DNA of 64,000 nt from Xanthoparmelia taractica (taxonomy: Eukaryota; Ascomycota; Lecanoromycetes; Lecanorales; Parmeliaceae), in assembly GCA_033085395.1 (NCBI GenBank), contig JANQBS010000032.1, positions 1-64,000 on the forward strand, in the 5' to 3' direction. This document shows positions 13,661 to 27,119 of this stretch, in pieces. Under the pieces are notes generated by a model. That model saw only the letters and a list, made by a program, of their open reading frames with translations. It ran no database searches and was not told the DNA's origin. The translations under genes and the position numbers were made by a program. Numbering within the stretch: the first letter of the stretch is position 1; every line of letters begins with the position of its first letter.

Positions 13661-16600
13661 GATATTTAATTAATTTAGTTATTTCACTAAGATTCTTTTT
13701 CGTCGATTAATACTAAAGAATAAGAGAACTTTTCGAATCGTCTAGCTAAGATTTAAATCTATATCGAATCAATAGATTTTTTATAAGATCTTCGAAGTTG
13801 ATGCTAAAGATTCTATATTTATTATTATAGATAATCACGTATTAGTTAAACTCGATCGAGTGTAGTTCTAGTCTTCTTCTTCTTCTTTTATTTTTTCTTA
13901 TATTTTAATTTATAATTTAAATTTTCTTTAAGTAGAGAATCGTATAATTAAGTAACTTTCACTTCGAGATCGCGCTATTTACGAAGTTTATTTAAAATAA
14001 TTAGAAATTCTTTAGAATTCGTATTAGCTTATTAAATTAGCTATTTTTAAATAACTATATTTTAGACGAAGATAAGATTCTTAGACGCGTGAAAAGTATT
14101 TTTAAATAATATAGATATTCGTCGATTTAGAGTATTTTTAAAATAACGTTTTAAGTTAAGAGATAGCGTAAGATAAATTACGAGATCGATACTCGTCTAA
14201 AAACTCTCTACGTTTTATTTTATATCTCGAGATATTCTATAAAAGCTATAAATAGATTATTAAGTAAGTGATATTATATAATATTAAGATATCGTTTAAT
14301 TTTTTAAGAAAGTAATAATTTTCTTCGAACTTATAAATAGAATTACTTTTTTATATAAAACTCGCTTAGATTAAGATCAAAATTAATATAATAAGAACGA
14401 ACTTAGCTAAATTTATAGTAAGTGTCTTAGATCGATTATAATATACGTAATAGTTATCTTAATAAGATATGCTTATAGGCGAATAGATTTTAGAGAACGC
14501 TCTATTAAAGTATAACGTCGAGAAGTAAGTTATATAAGTAATTCTTACTAGCGTATATGCATGATTTTAATTAGTATATATAAAAGAATAAGCTAGCGCC
14601 GAGCTCTAAAACCTTAAATTTGTATGTAGAGCCAATTATAAATTCGATCTAATTACGCCCTTTAGTTAGACTAACTAAGTTAACTCGTTAGATCTCTCGC
14701 AGAGCTTTTATTAAAAATTCGAAGTTTATTAAGTCTATTACTTACACTTATCAATACTTAAATTCTTCTTTATATAATTTCTTCAAAATTATTAATATTA
14801 TAGAATAAGATTTACGCTTTCTAGTGATATAAGAATTCTTGATTTTGAATAGAAATTCGTTGAGTTAAATAGTATTTAAATATTTCTACTCACAGCACGC
14901 TGAAATATTACTAACTTAGTATTTCTATTATGTCTTATCTTCTATAGTTATTCCTTACTATTCTTTTAATTAAATTATTTATATATATACTCTATAAATA
15001 TCTACGCTCTCGGTACTTCTAGTCGCTATATTATTAAATATATTAGATTTAGTAATTACGTTCTAGTCGTTCTTTAAAGTTCTTATTAACGTATTTAGAT
15101 CGTCTCTACGTGAATCGTTATTTGTCGATAATAGAAATAAACGATTAATTATTCTTACTCTTAAACGCGTTAAAAGGCCTTTAAAGAGAACTTAAACGAA
15201 CTTAGCTTTATTGTCTTTATCTATAAACTCTTTATAAATTAATTCTATATTCTCTTAAGTCGCGTTTAAAAAATAGATCGTAGAACGTTAATAAAACGTG
15301 TTTTAGAAAGATACTTTTCAAAGAGATAAAGAAGTAGCTATTAAAGATACTCTACTCGATTTAGATCCTTTAGAGAACTCTCTATTATAAGATCTTTTAG
15401 TAGATTTCTTTTAAAATATCGAATTCACTCTTCGCCTTCTCTAGCTCTTATTTCGACTCTATTTAATCTTTAACTAGATTATGAAAATATATCGCGCGTT
15501 ATTTTTATATAGTAGAGTCTCTGCGATATTATTTAAGTGCTCTAAATTAGATCTATAGTAGTTATAATATAACGTTATAGTCGAATAAAATCTCGAGGTG
15601 ATATTATAATAACGAAAAGATTAAGATCGACGTATTTAAATCGAATATTATTAAAGAGTATTTTAATATTAAGAAGACTTATAAGGGCGTTGAAACGAGT
15701 ATAAATAATTCTATTAATTCGAACGAGAATACTATTAACGAGATTCTACTCTCTTTGACTTTAGGAACGATTAATCTTATTCTCGATTGTAAAGCGTATC
15801 GACTATATAGCGTTTAATATAATAACGCGACCTCTATAATCTCACAATAGATTACTATTAATTATTTAGTCGCTTTATATATATATAAGATTTAGAGAAT
15901 AATTAGCACTTATATACTCGCTCTAGCGTCTTTAGACGATAAGAAATCGATATTTGATTAAATTTATATTATAAATAACACTTAGAATTAGTTAATAACG
16001 CGATATAAGGCTCTTTTAGTAATAGTTTTAGTGCTAATTTAATTAAATAAGAGTTTTATAAGCAGACTAATTAAAATCTTTATCGCAAAATCGCTACTAT
16101 TCTAAGGCGCATTAATCTCTATATTAACGCTTTTAAATCTATAGCTGAAAGGCTAGAAGTCGATCTTAATCTAAGGGGCTATAAGCTATTTTATGAAAAC
16201 CCTCGTTATCACGATCCGCGGACCTATAATCGTTTTATTTTTAATAAGGTAGCTATCGCTTAAGAGGGCGACTCAGATAATTTATTAAAAATACTCGAGG
16301 CTAGGGATCTATTAATTGAGACTCGTAGTGATAAGAGATTTAGTGTCTTATATTAATATCCAGCCTATATATCACTGCGATATTCACTTATCTTCTTATA
16401 CGGCGAATAGTCCTAATATAACAATATATCGAATATCGATATTACTTTAGATAATAGTCTTTATGCTTATAGACGTAGATCTCGCGAACACGCTCTACGA
16501 GTAGCACGAGTTATTAATCGAGATGGCTCTACTCGAGTAACTCTAGCTTTATTCTATAGATATATAATGCTTATTTATTCTCTCTTATTCGGCCGCTAAC

Positions 16601-17151
16601 CTTAATTAAATATCTTATATAAATTCGTTTTAATAAATTTAATCGTCTTCTTTACTGCGGTAAATTACTTTAATATTTCGTCTACGATACTTATATGGTC
16701 GTTAAGAATAATTAACTTTATTAAATTAAGTAGAATTAAAAGATTATTCGCGCTGATATATATCAAGTAATCGTTAATACTTAGGCCGCTGAAGCTATTA
16801 TAGAGACTTAGGCTAATAAGCAACAAATTATTCTTTCTTTCTTATATTAAGGAGATTTACGATTCATAAAGTAATTCTATTAGAATATTATTACTTTATT
16901 GACTAATTTCGAACGATTAGATCTCTTTATAACCTTTATCTATAATTTAAAATAAATTAAGATTATTGAGAATCTTTTATTTGGCGAACGAGTTATTAAT
17001 CGCTTAAATCTAATTGCGAGAGTGTTTAAATTGAAGCTAAAGACTCTTATAAAGAATATCTTAAAGAAGAAGATACTCGATATACTCTAATTCTCTTTCT
17101 TAGTAATCGCATATTTTCTCTATTACCTTAGTAGAGCATCTCTCTTAAAAG

Positions 17152-17580
17152 CACGTTAATTAGGCGATTAATATAAATTATAGTCTCTAAAGATATTTCT
17201 AATACGATTCAGCCCCTTATATATTATAATTCCTATTAATTAATTCTATAGTTAAACTTATAGTAACTTCTTTTCTCCCCTCTTCTTTAGTAGAGACTAG
17301 GCCTTATAAAAGTATCTTAATTAAGCGATTAGTGTGGGTTGCAGTCTCTGAGGGTGTTTCTAACACGGTTTAGCCCCCTATACGCCGTAATTTCTATTAA
17401 TTAATCCTATAGTCAGGCCTAAGATATCTTTTAATTCCCCCCTTTTTATTTAATAGCGTAGATCTCTTTAGCGATACGTTAGTTAGATAGTTAGCGTAGA
17501 TTATAGTCCCTAAAGGTGCTTCTAACACGATTTAACCCTCTATACGCCGTAATTCTTATTTATTAGTTCTATAATATCAT
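17152..17580 (+). repeat. Three diverged tandem copies of a ~105-bp motif spaced 160-170 bp within the Helitron
   Basis: Copies begin near 17152, 17312 and 17482. Landmarks shared by all: a 'tagtctctaaaggtgtttctaacacg'-type core (fragments agtctct, tttctaacacg), then ttagccccctatacgccgtaatt, then ctattaattaatcctatag, each with C/T and G/A variation. Read in one frame the copies give WVAV(S/P)EGVSNTV, then a stop where Gln is expected, then PPIRRN. They may therefore be a peptide repeat in the Helitron protein. The middle copy is the least mutated. Confidence 0.7.
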
Positions 17581-17649
17581 TAAAAAAAATTCTTATTTCT
17601 TATAAGGGCGAAGCCCGATCGATTAAAATTTCGATTTCAGCTCTATATT

Positions 17650-20600
17650 CCTAACTCGATTAAAGTGTATTAGATCGAGTTTTAGCGTATATCTACATTA
17701 TAGAGTTTCAAAAACGAGGCCTATCGCACGCTTATATTCTTATTATTCTATATTCTAAGAATCGATTCTTTAGCGTAATTAAGATAGATGCTACTATTAG
17801 TACTAAGATCTTAGATTAAGCCCTATATCCTAATCTATATACGATCGTTATCACGTATATACTTTACGGGAATTGTAATTAATACGCTATCAATAGAATA
17901 GATATCGTTTCTCTCTATTGGGACTTAGATAAGAATAAATATAGTAAGCGATTCCTAAAGAACTTTTATAATCGTACGATCTTTGAATTAGACTTCGAAT
18001 ATTTTAAATATCGTCGACGTAGATTAATTGAGATTTTAGAGAATAAGTTTAAGTAGAATTGCTAAATAATGTTCTATAATCCCTATTTATCGATTAGATA
18101 TAACGCTTATATTAATATTAAGATATATATTAACGTTAAGACGTGTAAATATATCTTTAAGTACGTTTATAAGAATAGTGATTAAATTAATCTTCGAATA
18201 GAGCGCGAGAATAATAAAGATTAAAACGCTAAAGATTTAGATTAGATGAATAAGATTTAAGAGTATCGCAACGCACGGTGAGTAGACTCAGCGAAGATCT
18301 ATTAAAGAATCTTTAACTTTAAACTATACGATTATAATTCTTCTATTGAACAACTATTTATTTATCTCTCTAATTAATATAGCGTTTAATTTAATAATAA
18401 TAATTTACTTGCTATTATAATAAATAAAGCAATTGAACGTTAGACTATCTTGACGATTTTCTTTTAGCTTAATTAAAAGCGTCGATAGTAAGGCGACGTA
18501 ATAGACCTCTTTTATATTAATTTATCGAATCGCTACGTCTAAAAGAATAATAAGATTATTTCGAGTTAATACTCACGTTAGCGAAAGAGAGATATTATCG
18601 CTTAAATCTTTTATATTAATTTAAACGTGAGAAAACTCTTCTATCTACGCTATCTGCTATTAAACGTATCGAGTTCTATATTCTTTAAAGATCTGCGGAT
18701 AATAAACGACGAGATTCTTTCTATCTATTATAATATCTATTTAGTAAAAGATCTACTATATAATAACGCCGAATAAGATTAAGCCTTAAGCGAAGCTAAG
18801 ACTTAATAGGGCGGAGGGTGCTTGCGAAGTCTATTAATAATAATTCTACTTAATTATAATTTAGTTAATTCGCTTAATTTATAAATTAAATATAAAGCGA
18901 GATACGTTCGTAATTAGATTTAAGTGAGTAAAAGTACTTTAAGTCGCTAAAGAAGAAAATTACGACGCTAATACGAATAATAAAATATCTTAAATTATTT
19001 TAATATAATATTTTATTTTTTACTCGCTAAAAGCTCTCGCGCTAAGCGTAATTTTCTCTTTTTACTCGTAAATTAAATATATCTTCTTTTATATTTTATC
19101 TACGTTACTTAACTAATATATTATTTTTCTATATTTAGCCTATCTAACGACTATATTCATATTCTTTAAACTTAGTATCGTGATCTTTCTTTACTTGATA
19201 ACGCGTTAGCTAAATAAGCTATTATTAAGAACTTCTATTTTTATTTAATTTAAATTTCGCTGAAAGAGAATAATACTAGCTTAACGAGAAATATTAGTCT
19301 TATTAACGACTTCGGCTTATTAGCCATTTAGTAGAACTATAAGCGATATTATATTAATGGGCGTAATCGACTTCTACGCGAGAAACGCGCTTATTTAATA
19401 TATAGCTAAGAGCGGATATAGGCGAGTCTAAACAATGGCTAAACGGCTGCTACTAACGCTATTTAAGACGCGATCTCTTATTCTAATAATTAACTCTTCT
19501 TTTAAAATAACTATAAGAATATTAAGAAGACTATATTTTAGAATATCGTTCTTCGAAGAATACGAAATAACTTATATATAACTATTACTATGACTTCTTC
19601 TAATATCGTCTTTATTCTTCTTTAGAATAATCATATCGCTTACTCTCGCTTTAAGATTTCTCTAAGCGTTATTACTTAATTCGCCTACGATATATCGATA
19701 AGATTTAATCTCGCTAAGCTATTAACTAGTATTAAGCTTATCTTCTAAGACGAGATCTTTATATAGAATCGCTACAATATTAAGACCGTCGATCGTATAC
19801 TTTAAGACGTTCGAAAGGACACTTATTTATTCGACGAAATAGTTACTTGCTTCTGCGGCGATTTTCGTTAAATTCTTTTAATCGTTAAAGATATTAAATT
19901 AGGTCATATCGCTCGAGCTACACTAAGGATCTTATATTTTTGAAGTTATATTCGAGTTCTTAGACTCACTAAAAATATAAGACTACGAAATCTTAATCTT
20001 ATCGATTAAGATTGAATCGATATAACGAAATTCGCTTAGAATCTTTTAAATATAAATAACGATATCTTAGTGAGCTCCGAGAAGCCTTACTTAGTCGATT
20101 GATCTATTAACTAACTAATTAATAATACGAGCAGTGACCTAATTAACGCTATATATAGTAATCTTCGTGCTCGCCGAATAATTAACTTCTATATCTCTAG
20201 GGTAATCCTTTGCACTCTTAATAAGAATATCGCTCGATTTAATCGTCAAGTTCTTAATAGATTTCCTAAATCTTAAACGATATATAATAGTTAAGATTAA
20301 GTCGTTAATAAGAAGAATAGCTTTCTCTTATCTACTAAAATAATAAATAATTTTAAACTCGTCTCGCTATTACCTTATTATCTAAAGCTAAAAGAGAATT
20401 ACGTAGTAATACTATTAAGAAATCTAAAGTAGTCCATAAGTCTATATAATAAAACGCGTCTATAGATTTAGTATATTAAATTTAAGACGCTCGATTATCG
20501 TATCCTAAGAAGTAAGCACAACGATAGACGATACTTTATACCCCGCATCTCACTTGCTTCGCCGGATTCGAACGAATTATATACTCTCTTCCGACGAATT

Positions 20601-20780
20601 CAATATCTAATTCGTTTAATCTTCAACATAATTATTAATAAGTCTTAGAACCAATCCTTATAACACGTCGATCTATATCTTTATTCTGAGGTCTTCGCTT
20701 ATAATCAACTATATATAACCTTAAGTCGAGTTATCAGCAAGATCGGGCTATCTATTATAATCTCAGGCGATCTATTAAAA
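17650..20780 (+). pseudogene. Helitron Rep/helicase-like protein, broken
   Basis: Several hallmark motifs occur in order on one strand. At 17706-17741: FQKRGLSHAYIL, matching the Helitron-like N domain signature QKRGLPHAHIL. Near 19625-19665: NNHIAYSRFKISL, resembling the HSRFKIP stretch of Pif1-type helicases. At 19740-19754: IF-stop-DE, the Walker B region. At 19857-19889: GDFR-stop-ILLIV, matching GDFRQILPV with Gln changed to a stop at 19869. Near 20395-20460: LLRNL and KTRL, matching LRNL…GTRL. Near 20630-20655: INKS-stop-NQSL, matching INKSQGQSL. Near 20706-20735: QLYITLSRV, matching QLYVALSRV. Many stops fall at former CAA/CAG/TGG codons. The gene is dead; its ATP-binding Walker A was not clearly located. 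Confidence 0.85.
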
Positions 20781-21136
20781 AAGTAATTAACTTCGTCGAC
20801 GAGATATATCAAGAATAAGATTATTAAGTAGATTCTTTTTTAAGATTAGAGTTTGTAAGGCCGAAGATCTATTAGAGATATAGAAATGAACTATAAAGTA
20901 AATAAGGTATATAGTCGATTAAGCGATAATTAGTTAGCGATTTTATAGTAATAAAAATAAGCGATTATTATATAGCTAGCAAGTAGAGTCTAATTACTGA
21001 AAGAATTATTAAATATATACTTAATAGATCATGAAAAGACCGAGAAAGAAGGCTAAGAATTAGGGTCTTGGTAGGCGATAAGAGAGCTGAAATCCCCGTC
21101 TTCTCCTTCCAATTAATCAATAATCCCACACGTGTT

Positions 21137-21153
21137 CATGAATTTAATTCATG
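21137..21153 (+). other. Palindrome near the Helitron 3' end
   Basis: catgaat-tta-attcatg can form a 7-bp-stem hairpin 18 bases before the inferred 3' terminus. Helitrons usually carry a short hairpin close to the 3' end, where it acts in termination of rolling-circle transposition. Confidence 0.55.
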
Positions 21154-21554
21154 GGCATACACTTGTTATCATATTAACGAATAATAAAATAATTAAATCG
21201 TGTTAAAAATACGTTTAGAGTATACTAATCGATAGATTAATCGCGTAACTTATAGTTACGTCGTGGGGTCGAGTATTAAATAGATATTAAGATTATATTA
21301 CGTTAATATTTAATTAAGAGGGGACACTTCGTATAGTTTAAGAACTATCTTATTATAATTTCTTTAATCTCGCTTATTTACGAGTCTTTAATAATTTTAT
21401 ATAATTTAAATCTTTTAATAGTACGTTTATATAATTTAAGAGATATTTAAAATAATGCGTATTAGTATCTTTCGAAGTCGTCGACTATATTATAAACGAA
21501 TTCTTTTAGCTCGCATATTCTACGAGCGTAATAAAAAGATAAAACTTAATTTAA

Positions 21555-21737
21555 TATTAGGATTGCAATTAGAATAAGTTAATAGTAATGTGTAACGAAT
21601 AAATTAAGTCTAAGGAGGAATTATCTAGCTGGGAAGGAATATCTATAAGGGACGCCAAGGCCTATAGGGGCTAGTCCCAATTGGGAAGGTAAGCCGACTT
21701 GGTGTTGCAGGCCTATGTGGTCGTCACACTCGTAATA
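21555..21737 (-). repeat. 5' LTR of Gypsy B
   Basis: 183 bp, same length as the partner at 2035-2217. On the minus strand the first base pair group reads TATTACGAGTG (TG decayed to TA) and the terminus CCTAATA. Only transitions distinguish it from its partner over the GC-richer core. Confidence 0.9.
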
Positions 21738-24694
21738 TTAATTAATCTTTAAACTCTTTTTTCTATATGTATCTTTTATACTTTTTATATTCGTAACTTA
21801 TACTTATTAAACTTATTAACTATATCTTACGTATTATTTATAACTTCTTCGCTAAGCTATTCGTTATACTCTTCGAGATAATCTTTTTATCGAATAAAAT
21901 ACTCTATCTCGCTTTTTTATATACGTTTCTTACATATAAACTTTATCGAGTATTCTTCGTTCTCGTTTATAAGCTTAAAAATAAAATATTTTAAAATATT
22001 CGAATCTTTTAATCTTCGTTAATACGATTTTAATAATAATATATAAAAGATAAGATAAATTCGATAGATTAACGATAATTATAGTCGATACGCTTACTTT
22101 TCGATATACTTTTATATTCGAAAGAGATTAATTAGCTTATTAAAAAGTTTCTTATTTAATCTCTTTTACTTTAAGTTCTTCGTAAAAAGTATAATAAAAT
22201 TATTACGATTAAACGTTTACGATTTATAATTCTTATTGTAAGACTTCGTCTACGTTTTCTATACGCTTTATTAATATCTCTTAAGCTCTTATCGAATCGT
22301 ATCGAATTTTTTAATACGTTCTTTCGCTACGAATACTTCTTTCTTAATAGCGCTATTTTTAGCGACTAACTTAAATTTTAATTAATAATCGTATATTACG
22401 AGAAATAAGCTATAATCTATTATTTTATATTCGCTTCGATAATATACGAACTTGATAATTAATAAAAGATCTATTTAATTATCTTATCGCTTTAAATAAT
22501 ATACTTTAAAATAGTATTTTAGAGTCTAATTTTATCGTTTCGTCTATTTGTTAATTTAAGAATAAAAGATAATACTTAATCTACGCTTTATATATAATTA
22601 ATAATAAACTTTTAATTAAAACGCATTTATAAAGATAAATTCTCGATCTATAATAATATCTTTAGATACTTAATATCGAAGCACGATTTCTTTTATAAAT
22701 AATTCTTTAAGTTATATCGCATTAGTCGTCTTATTAATTAGTAGATATCTTATTATTTTAATATATCTATTAATTATTATAAGAATCGTATTATAAACGT
22801 AGTTCTTACGCTTGCTTAACGAAAGATCTATAATAAAGTTTATCGTAACTTTTCTTTATAATTTAGTAAATAGCGAAAGCGCACTTAACTCATTATAGAA
22901 GCGATAACGTTTCACTTTCACACGTTAATAAATATCGTATATATGAATATATTCTATAATATCTACTTTTATATTATCTTAATAATATTTTCTATTTATT
23001 AATTCGAATATCTTATCGATATCGAAATATCTCGCTATAGAGTTATCGTGATAGCGCTTTAATAGCTCTTTATGAACTAAGTCTTCTTCGAGAATATATA
23101 ATTTATTATTATATCTTAATAGTCTTTGACTATCTTAAGTTTAAGCTTCGGCGCTTCGCGTTCGCTCGCTTTACGCTTTTTTAGCTTTATATTATTTAAT
23201 AAGAGCGTTCTCTTATTAAAATGCTTTTATAAGTTTATAAATAAGCTTATTATTTATATTATATATCGTTTTGCTAATTATTAATATCTCGATAATTAAG
23301 CGTGAAACGAGCTATTTATAATTAATAGTTTTAATAATAAAGTTAAGTCGCTTATTAACTTCGTTATCTTCGCGTTAAATAAATATCTCGCTTAAACTTC
23401 CTCTAATTTAAGATTAAGATTCTCTAAGTCTTAAAAAATATATTATATTTAAATAAATTTTTTATACTACTATAGCTATTAAATTTTTAAGCGTTATCTT
23501 TTTCGTAAACGCTTCTTCCCGCGAATTCGTATTTAAGAGACTCTTATTTATATTTAGACCGTTTAATATCACGAGATATTTAAGATTTAAGTTATATTGC
23601 CTATATATATAATTTACGCTATTTTTATATATTATTCTAATAATAGTAAAAACGAGATTCGAAAGATATTCGATTTTAATTAGCTTCTACTATAGCGTAA
23701 AAAGAAGTTTATTAATCGTATCGTTATCGCTCTTATAATCGAGTTATCTTAATAACGCATTAACGAGATTTATTTTACTCGATCGATACGAAATTAAGAA
23801 ATCGTAGAAGAATAATTTTATTATTTAACGGACTTATCTATTATTTAATATTGACTATTTTATAAAGTACTTTAAATTATTATAATCGATTAAAACTTTA
23901 ATAAGATAAAAACTTTTCTTTAAATAATAGCGTTAATGTTTAAACGCTTTTATAATCGCAAGAAGCTCTTAATTATATATTTTATAATTATATTTTATAT
24001 CGATTATCTTTCTTAAATAAAAAGCGATAAGATATTATTAATTATTTATATATAATTAAGTTAATATATATATTAAATTAAATAAAGAAGTATCGATCTC
24101 GACTCGAATTAATAATTTAGAATCGAAGTATTTCAAGAGAGACGTCTCTAAAAAGATTACCTTTAATTTTTAAAACGCGTACTTTGTAACTTCGAGTTAT
24201 AAAAAAAATCTTAATTTAATATTCTTTTTACTCTTCTTAAGAAATCTTATTAAAAAAGTTATAATTTAAGAATAATAATAAATAAATCTTTAATAGAAGT
24301 TTATAAATTCTAAAAAGACTTATACGTTATAATAATTTTTTAATTTCGATTATTCTTAAATTATAATTACTCTACGTTTATTTATAGCGACGTCGATAAT
24401 AGATATTACGAAATTAAGAAATTTCACTTTAGTAACGAAGAACTCGTATTTCTTTAAGCTCACATAAAGATTATATTATCGAAGTCGATTTAATATTTAT
24501 TTTACGTAATTTAGATATTTATTTTTCGAATTAAAATAGATAAGAATATTATCTAGATATATCACGTAAAAACGATTTATTAATCTTATTAAAGTCTTAT
24601 TAATATAAGCTTAAAAGATTATTAAGATATTTATTAATTCGAATAATATTATTATATACTTAAAATAATTATAACGAGTACAAAATATCGTTTT

Positions 24695-24910
24695 TCACTT
24701 ATTATTTTTGCGAATTCGTATTCGATAATAAGTATTCTTTAAATCGAACTTTATATATCGCTTAATATCGTTTAGGCGATTAAGCGTCTCGCTAATTAAG
24801 AATAACGAATAATAATTTTTAATTATTATCTTATTTAGCTCACGATAGTCGATATATAAACGTAACTCTTTATTCTTTTTTAAAATAAATAAGATAAGGG
24901 CTTCGACCAA
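24695..24910 (-). pseudogene. Reverse transcriptase fragment of Gypsy A
   Basis: A 71-residue open stretch with the N-terminal reverse-transcriptase signature of Ty3/Gypsy elements: KELRLYIDYRELNKI, then LFLISETLNRLNDIKRY and FDLKNTYYRIRIR. Downstream on the minus strand the frame is lost to stops, although traces of the catalytic region can be followed to about 24400. This is the only substantial reading frame left in the AT-rich block. Functionally it is a relic. Confidence 0.85.
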
Positions 24911-27119
24911 ACTCGTAGAATATCTAATTTAACTCTTAGCTAGGGCTTTATCGAGATAGGTTTTTAATATCGTAAGCTTAACGTTAAATAAATTATATAA
25001 CGAATTAAACGAAGACTTCGCTATTGTTTTGATAATATAATTATAATTTTTATGTAATAAAAGTTATTCTATCTCTTTCGACGAGAATATATTTTTATAT
25101 TCTTTTAATTTATCGAAAAGCTTTTAAATAGTCTCTATATCGTCTATTCGAATATCTTATACTCTCTCTACGTTATAAATAAATTTCTTTTATAATAAAA
25201 TATTCGCTATAATTAGAGCGTAGAGAATCTTATAATTATTTAAAGTATTTATAAATTATTAAGATTTTAGAATCTCAAGTAACTATCTTTCAACTTTAAA
25301 ACGTCAAGTCTAATCGACTATATTTATCTTAATACTCTTATTAATTAAAGTAGAAAAATCGAATACTATTAAGAGTCTCTCTTTATTAATAACATAGAAT
25401 ATATATTTATAATATTTAATACGATCTTAACTATCTCGCAGTCGATACGTTATTAAATAAATATCGTAATAGTATATTAACTTATTATTTATTTAAATCG
25501 ACTTTAATAAAAAATTATTAATCTTAATTAAATTATACTTAAGTGCGAAGCGCTATTTAAATATATTTATCTCGATATTAATATCGAAATAAAATTTATC
25601 GAAAACTAGCGACTCGTTCTAATTCTTTAGAAGTATCTTACTCTTATAAATTAATAATAAAATCGATACTACTTCTATTTTTATCCTTATCGCTACGAAG
25701 TCTTCAACGAGAATTTATCTTTTTTCAACGATTTCATCGCGTATAGCTTATACTTATTAATAAATCCGACTAAGATCTTATTAAGATTACTCGTCTTTTA
25801 TTTCTTCGATTTAATATAAGTATTAATATAATAACTATACTTCTTATAATTATAATATTAAATCTTATTAAGATTCTTTAACTTATTATCTTTTAACTTA
25901 TCGTCTTTAAGCCGTTTATTATTCGAATAAAATTCGTTCTATCTCTACGATAACTACGTTTTATTATTATTTTTATATTAAAAATTCTAATTTCTTTAAT
26001 TCTAATTTCCTTAAGAGATAATAATACTCTTAACTCTATATTCTTTAATAGAAGAATTTTATTTTCTCGTATTATTTTTTAAGCGTATTATAAGCGTTAA
26101 TAGCTTATCTCGCTTAATTAGTACGATCTAAATATTAATTAATTTATAACGAAGTTCTAGACGAAGCTTTATAGATAAGTAATATATTTATTAATTCTCG
26201 ATATAGGAATTTATTTACGTCTCTAGAGATCGAAGATAATTGTTAAATTAACGCATTATTTAATTTTATCTTTATTAGATATCGATATATTATTAAGCGA
26301 CGTTAAGATCGCGATTTATCGAATTCTTAATTTAATTTAATAAGAAATTAATAAACTTCTATTAAGTATAATAACGATTTAAATACTTATCTTTCTTATT
26401 AATCTAAAGCTCTTTCTAATTATTATTAAAAAATTAATATATTTAAAGAATTTTATTTTTTTCAATAAAGAAATTTTTTAATATAAGACGAAATATCTTA
26501 TTTATCTTTTATACGAAGTCACGATATTCTCTAATCGACTTATTATAATAAATTAATAACTTTTCTAATTTAATTAATTTGCGAGATCGCGAGATAATAT
26601 TATTAAGTTTAAGATCGATATTAGCGATTCGTTTCGTATCTCGAGTTATAAATAACTCGAGTATATTATTTTCGCTATTATAACTTCGATCTATAGACGT
26701 TTAATCTCGTTTAAGTATACTAATTTCTACTTTAAGAAATTCGAGTCGACGTTACTATATTAGCTAATCTCGCTTACGAGTAATACGCGCAATTCGTTTA
26801 TTTAAAATAAATATACTCTATTTATTAATATCTTACTCTTCGCTAGATATACTTTTTTAATTATTATTAATATTATTTTCGTTATTATTACTATTACTCG
26901 ATTCTCTATTAAAATTATTATCTATAAATTCGATAAGAGTCTCTCTATTAAGATTCGAGATATAATCTAATTCTTTAAATTGAATCGTAATAATATTCTA
27001 ATTCGATATTATATCTAATAACGAGAATTCGTTTTATAATCGCGACGTCTACACTCTTATCGTAATTATTATACTAATTTCGAATCGCTATCCCTAAGAA
27101 GAATTAAAAGAATTAGAAT

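Larger units (their letters stand above)
14577..21171 (+). mobile_element. Helitron (rolling-circle transposon), RIP-degraded, inserted into Gypsy B
   Basis: Both boundaries were located because Gypsy B continues uninterrupted when 14576 is joined to 21172 (compare the reverse complement of 7800-7870). There is no target-site duplication; the insertion falls in a TA-rich site (…ttagta / tattaacg…), so the exact ends are uncertain by a few bases. Absence of duplication, a short palindrome near the 3' end (21137-21153), and a large plus-strand gene with Helitron Rep and Pif1-helicase motifs (see 17650-20780) together identify a Helitron of about 6.6 kb. Canonical TC and CTRR termini are not evident, possibly from decay or because it belongs to a variant group. 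Confidence 0.85.
2035..21737 (-). mobile_element. Gypsy LTR retrotransposon B with three nested insertions
   Basis: Bounded by 183-bp LTRs at 2035-2217 and 21555-21737 and flanked by the 5-bp target duplication ttaat (2030-2034 and 21738-21742), so it inserted into Gypsy A. On the minus strand the polypurine tract AAGGGGGGAGG lies next to the 3' LTR (about 2219-2232). Internal pieces are 2218-2524, 2808-7220, 13666-14576 and 21172-21554. Each aligns by eye, as reverse complement, to consecutive parts of B' (7226-13660). Insertions removed, B is 6385 bp. Its gag-pol is destroyed by stops. Confidence 0.9.
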
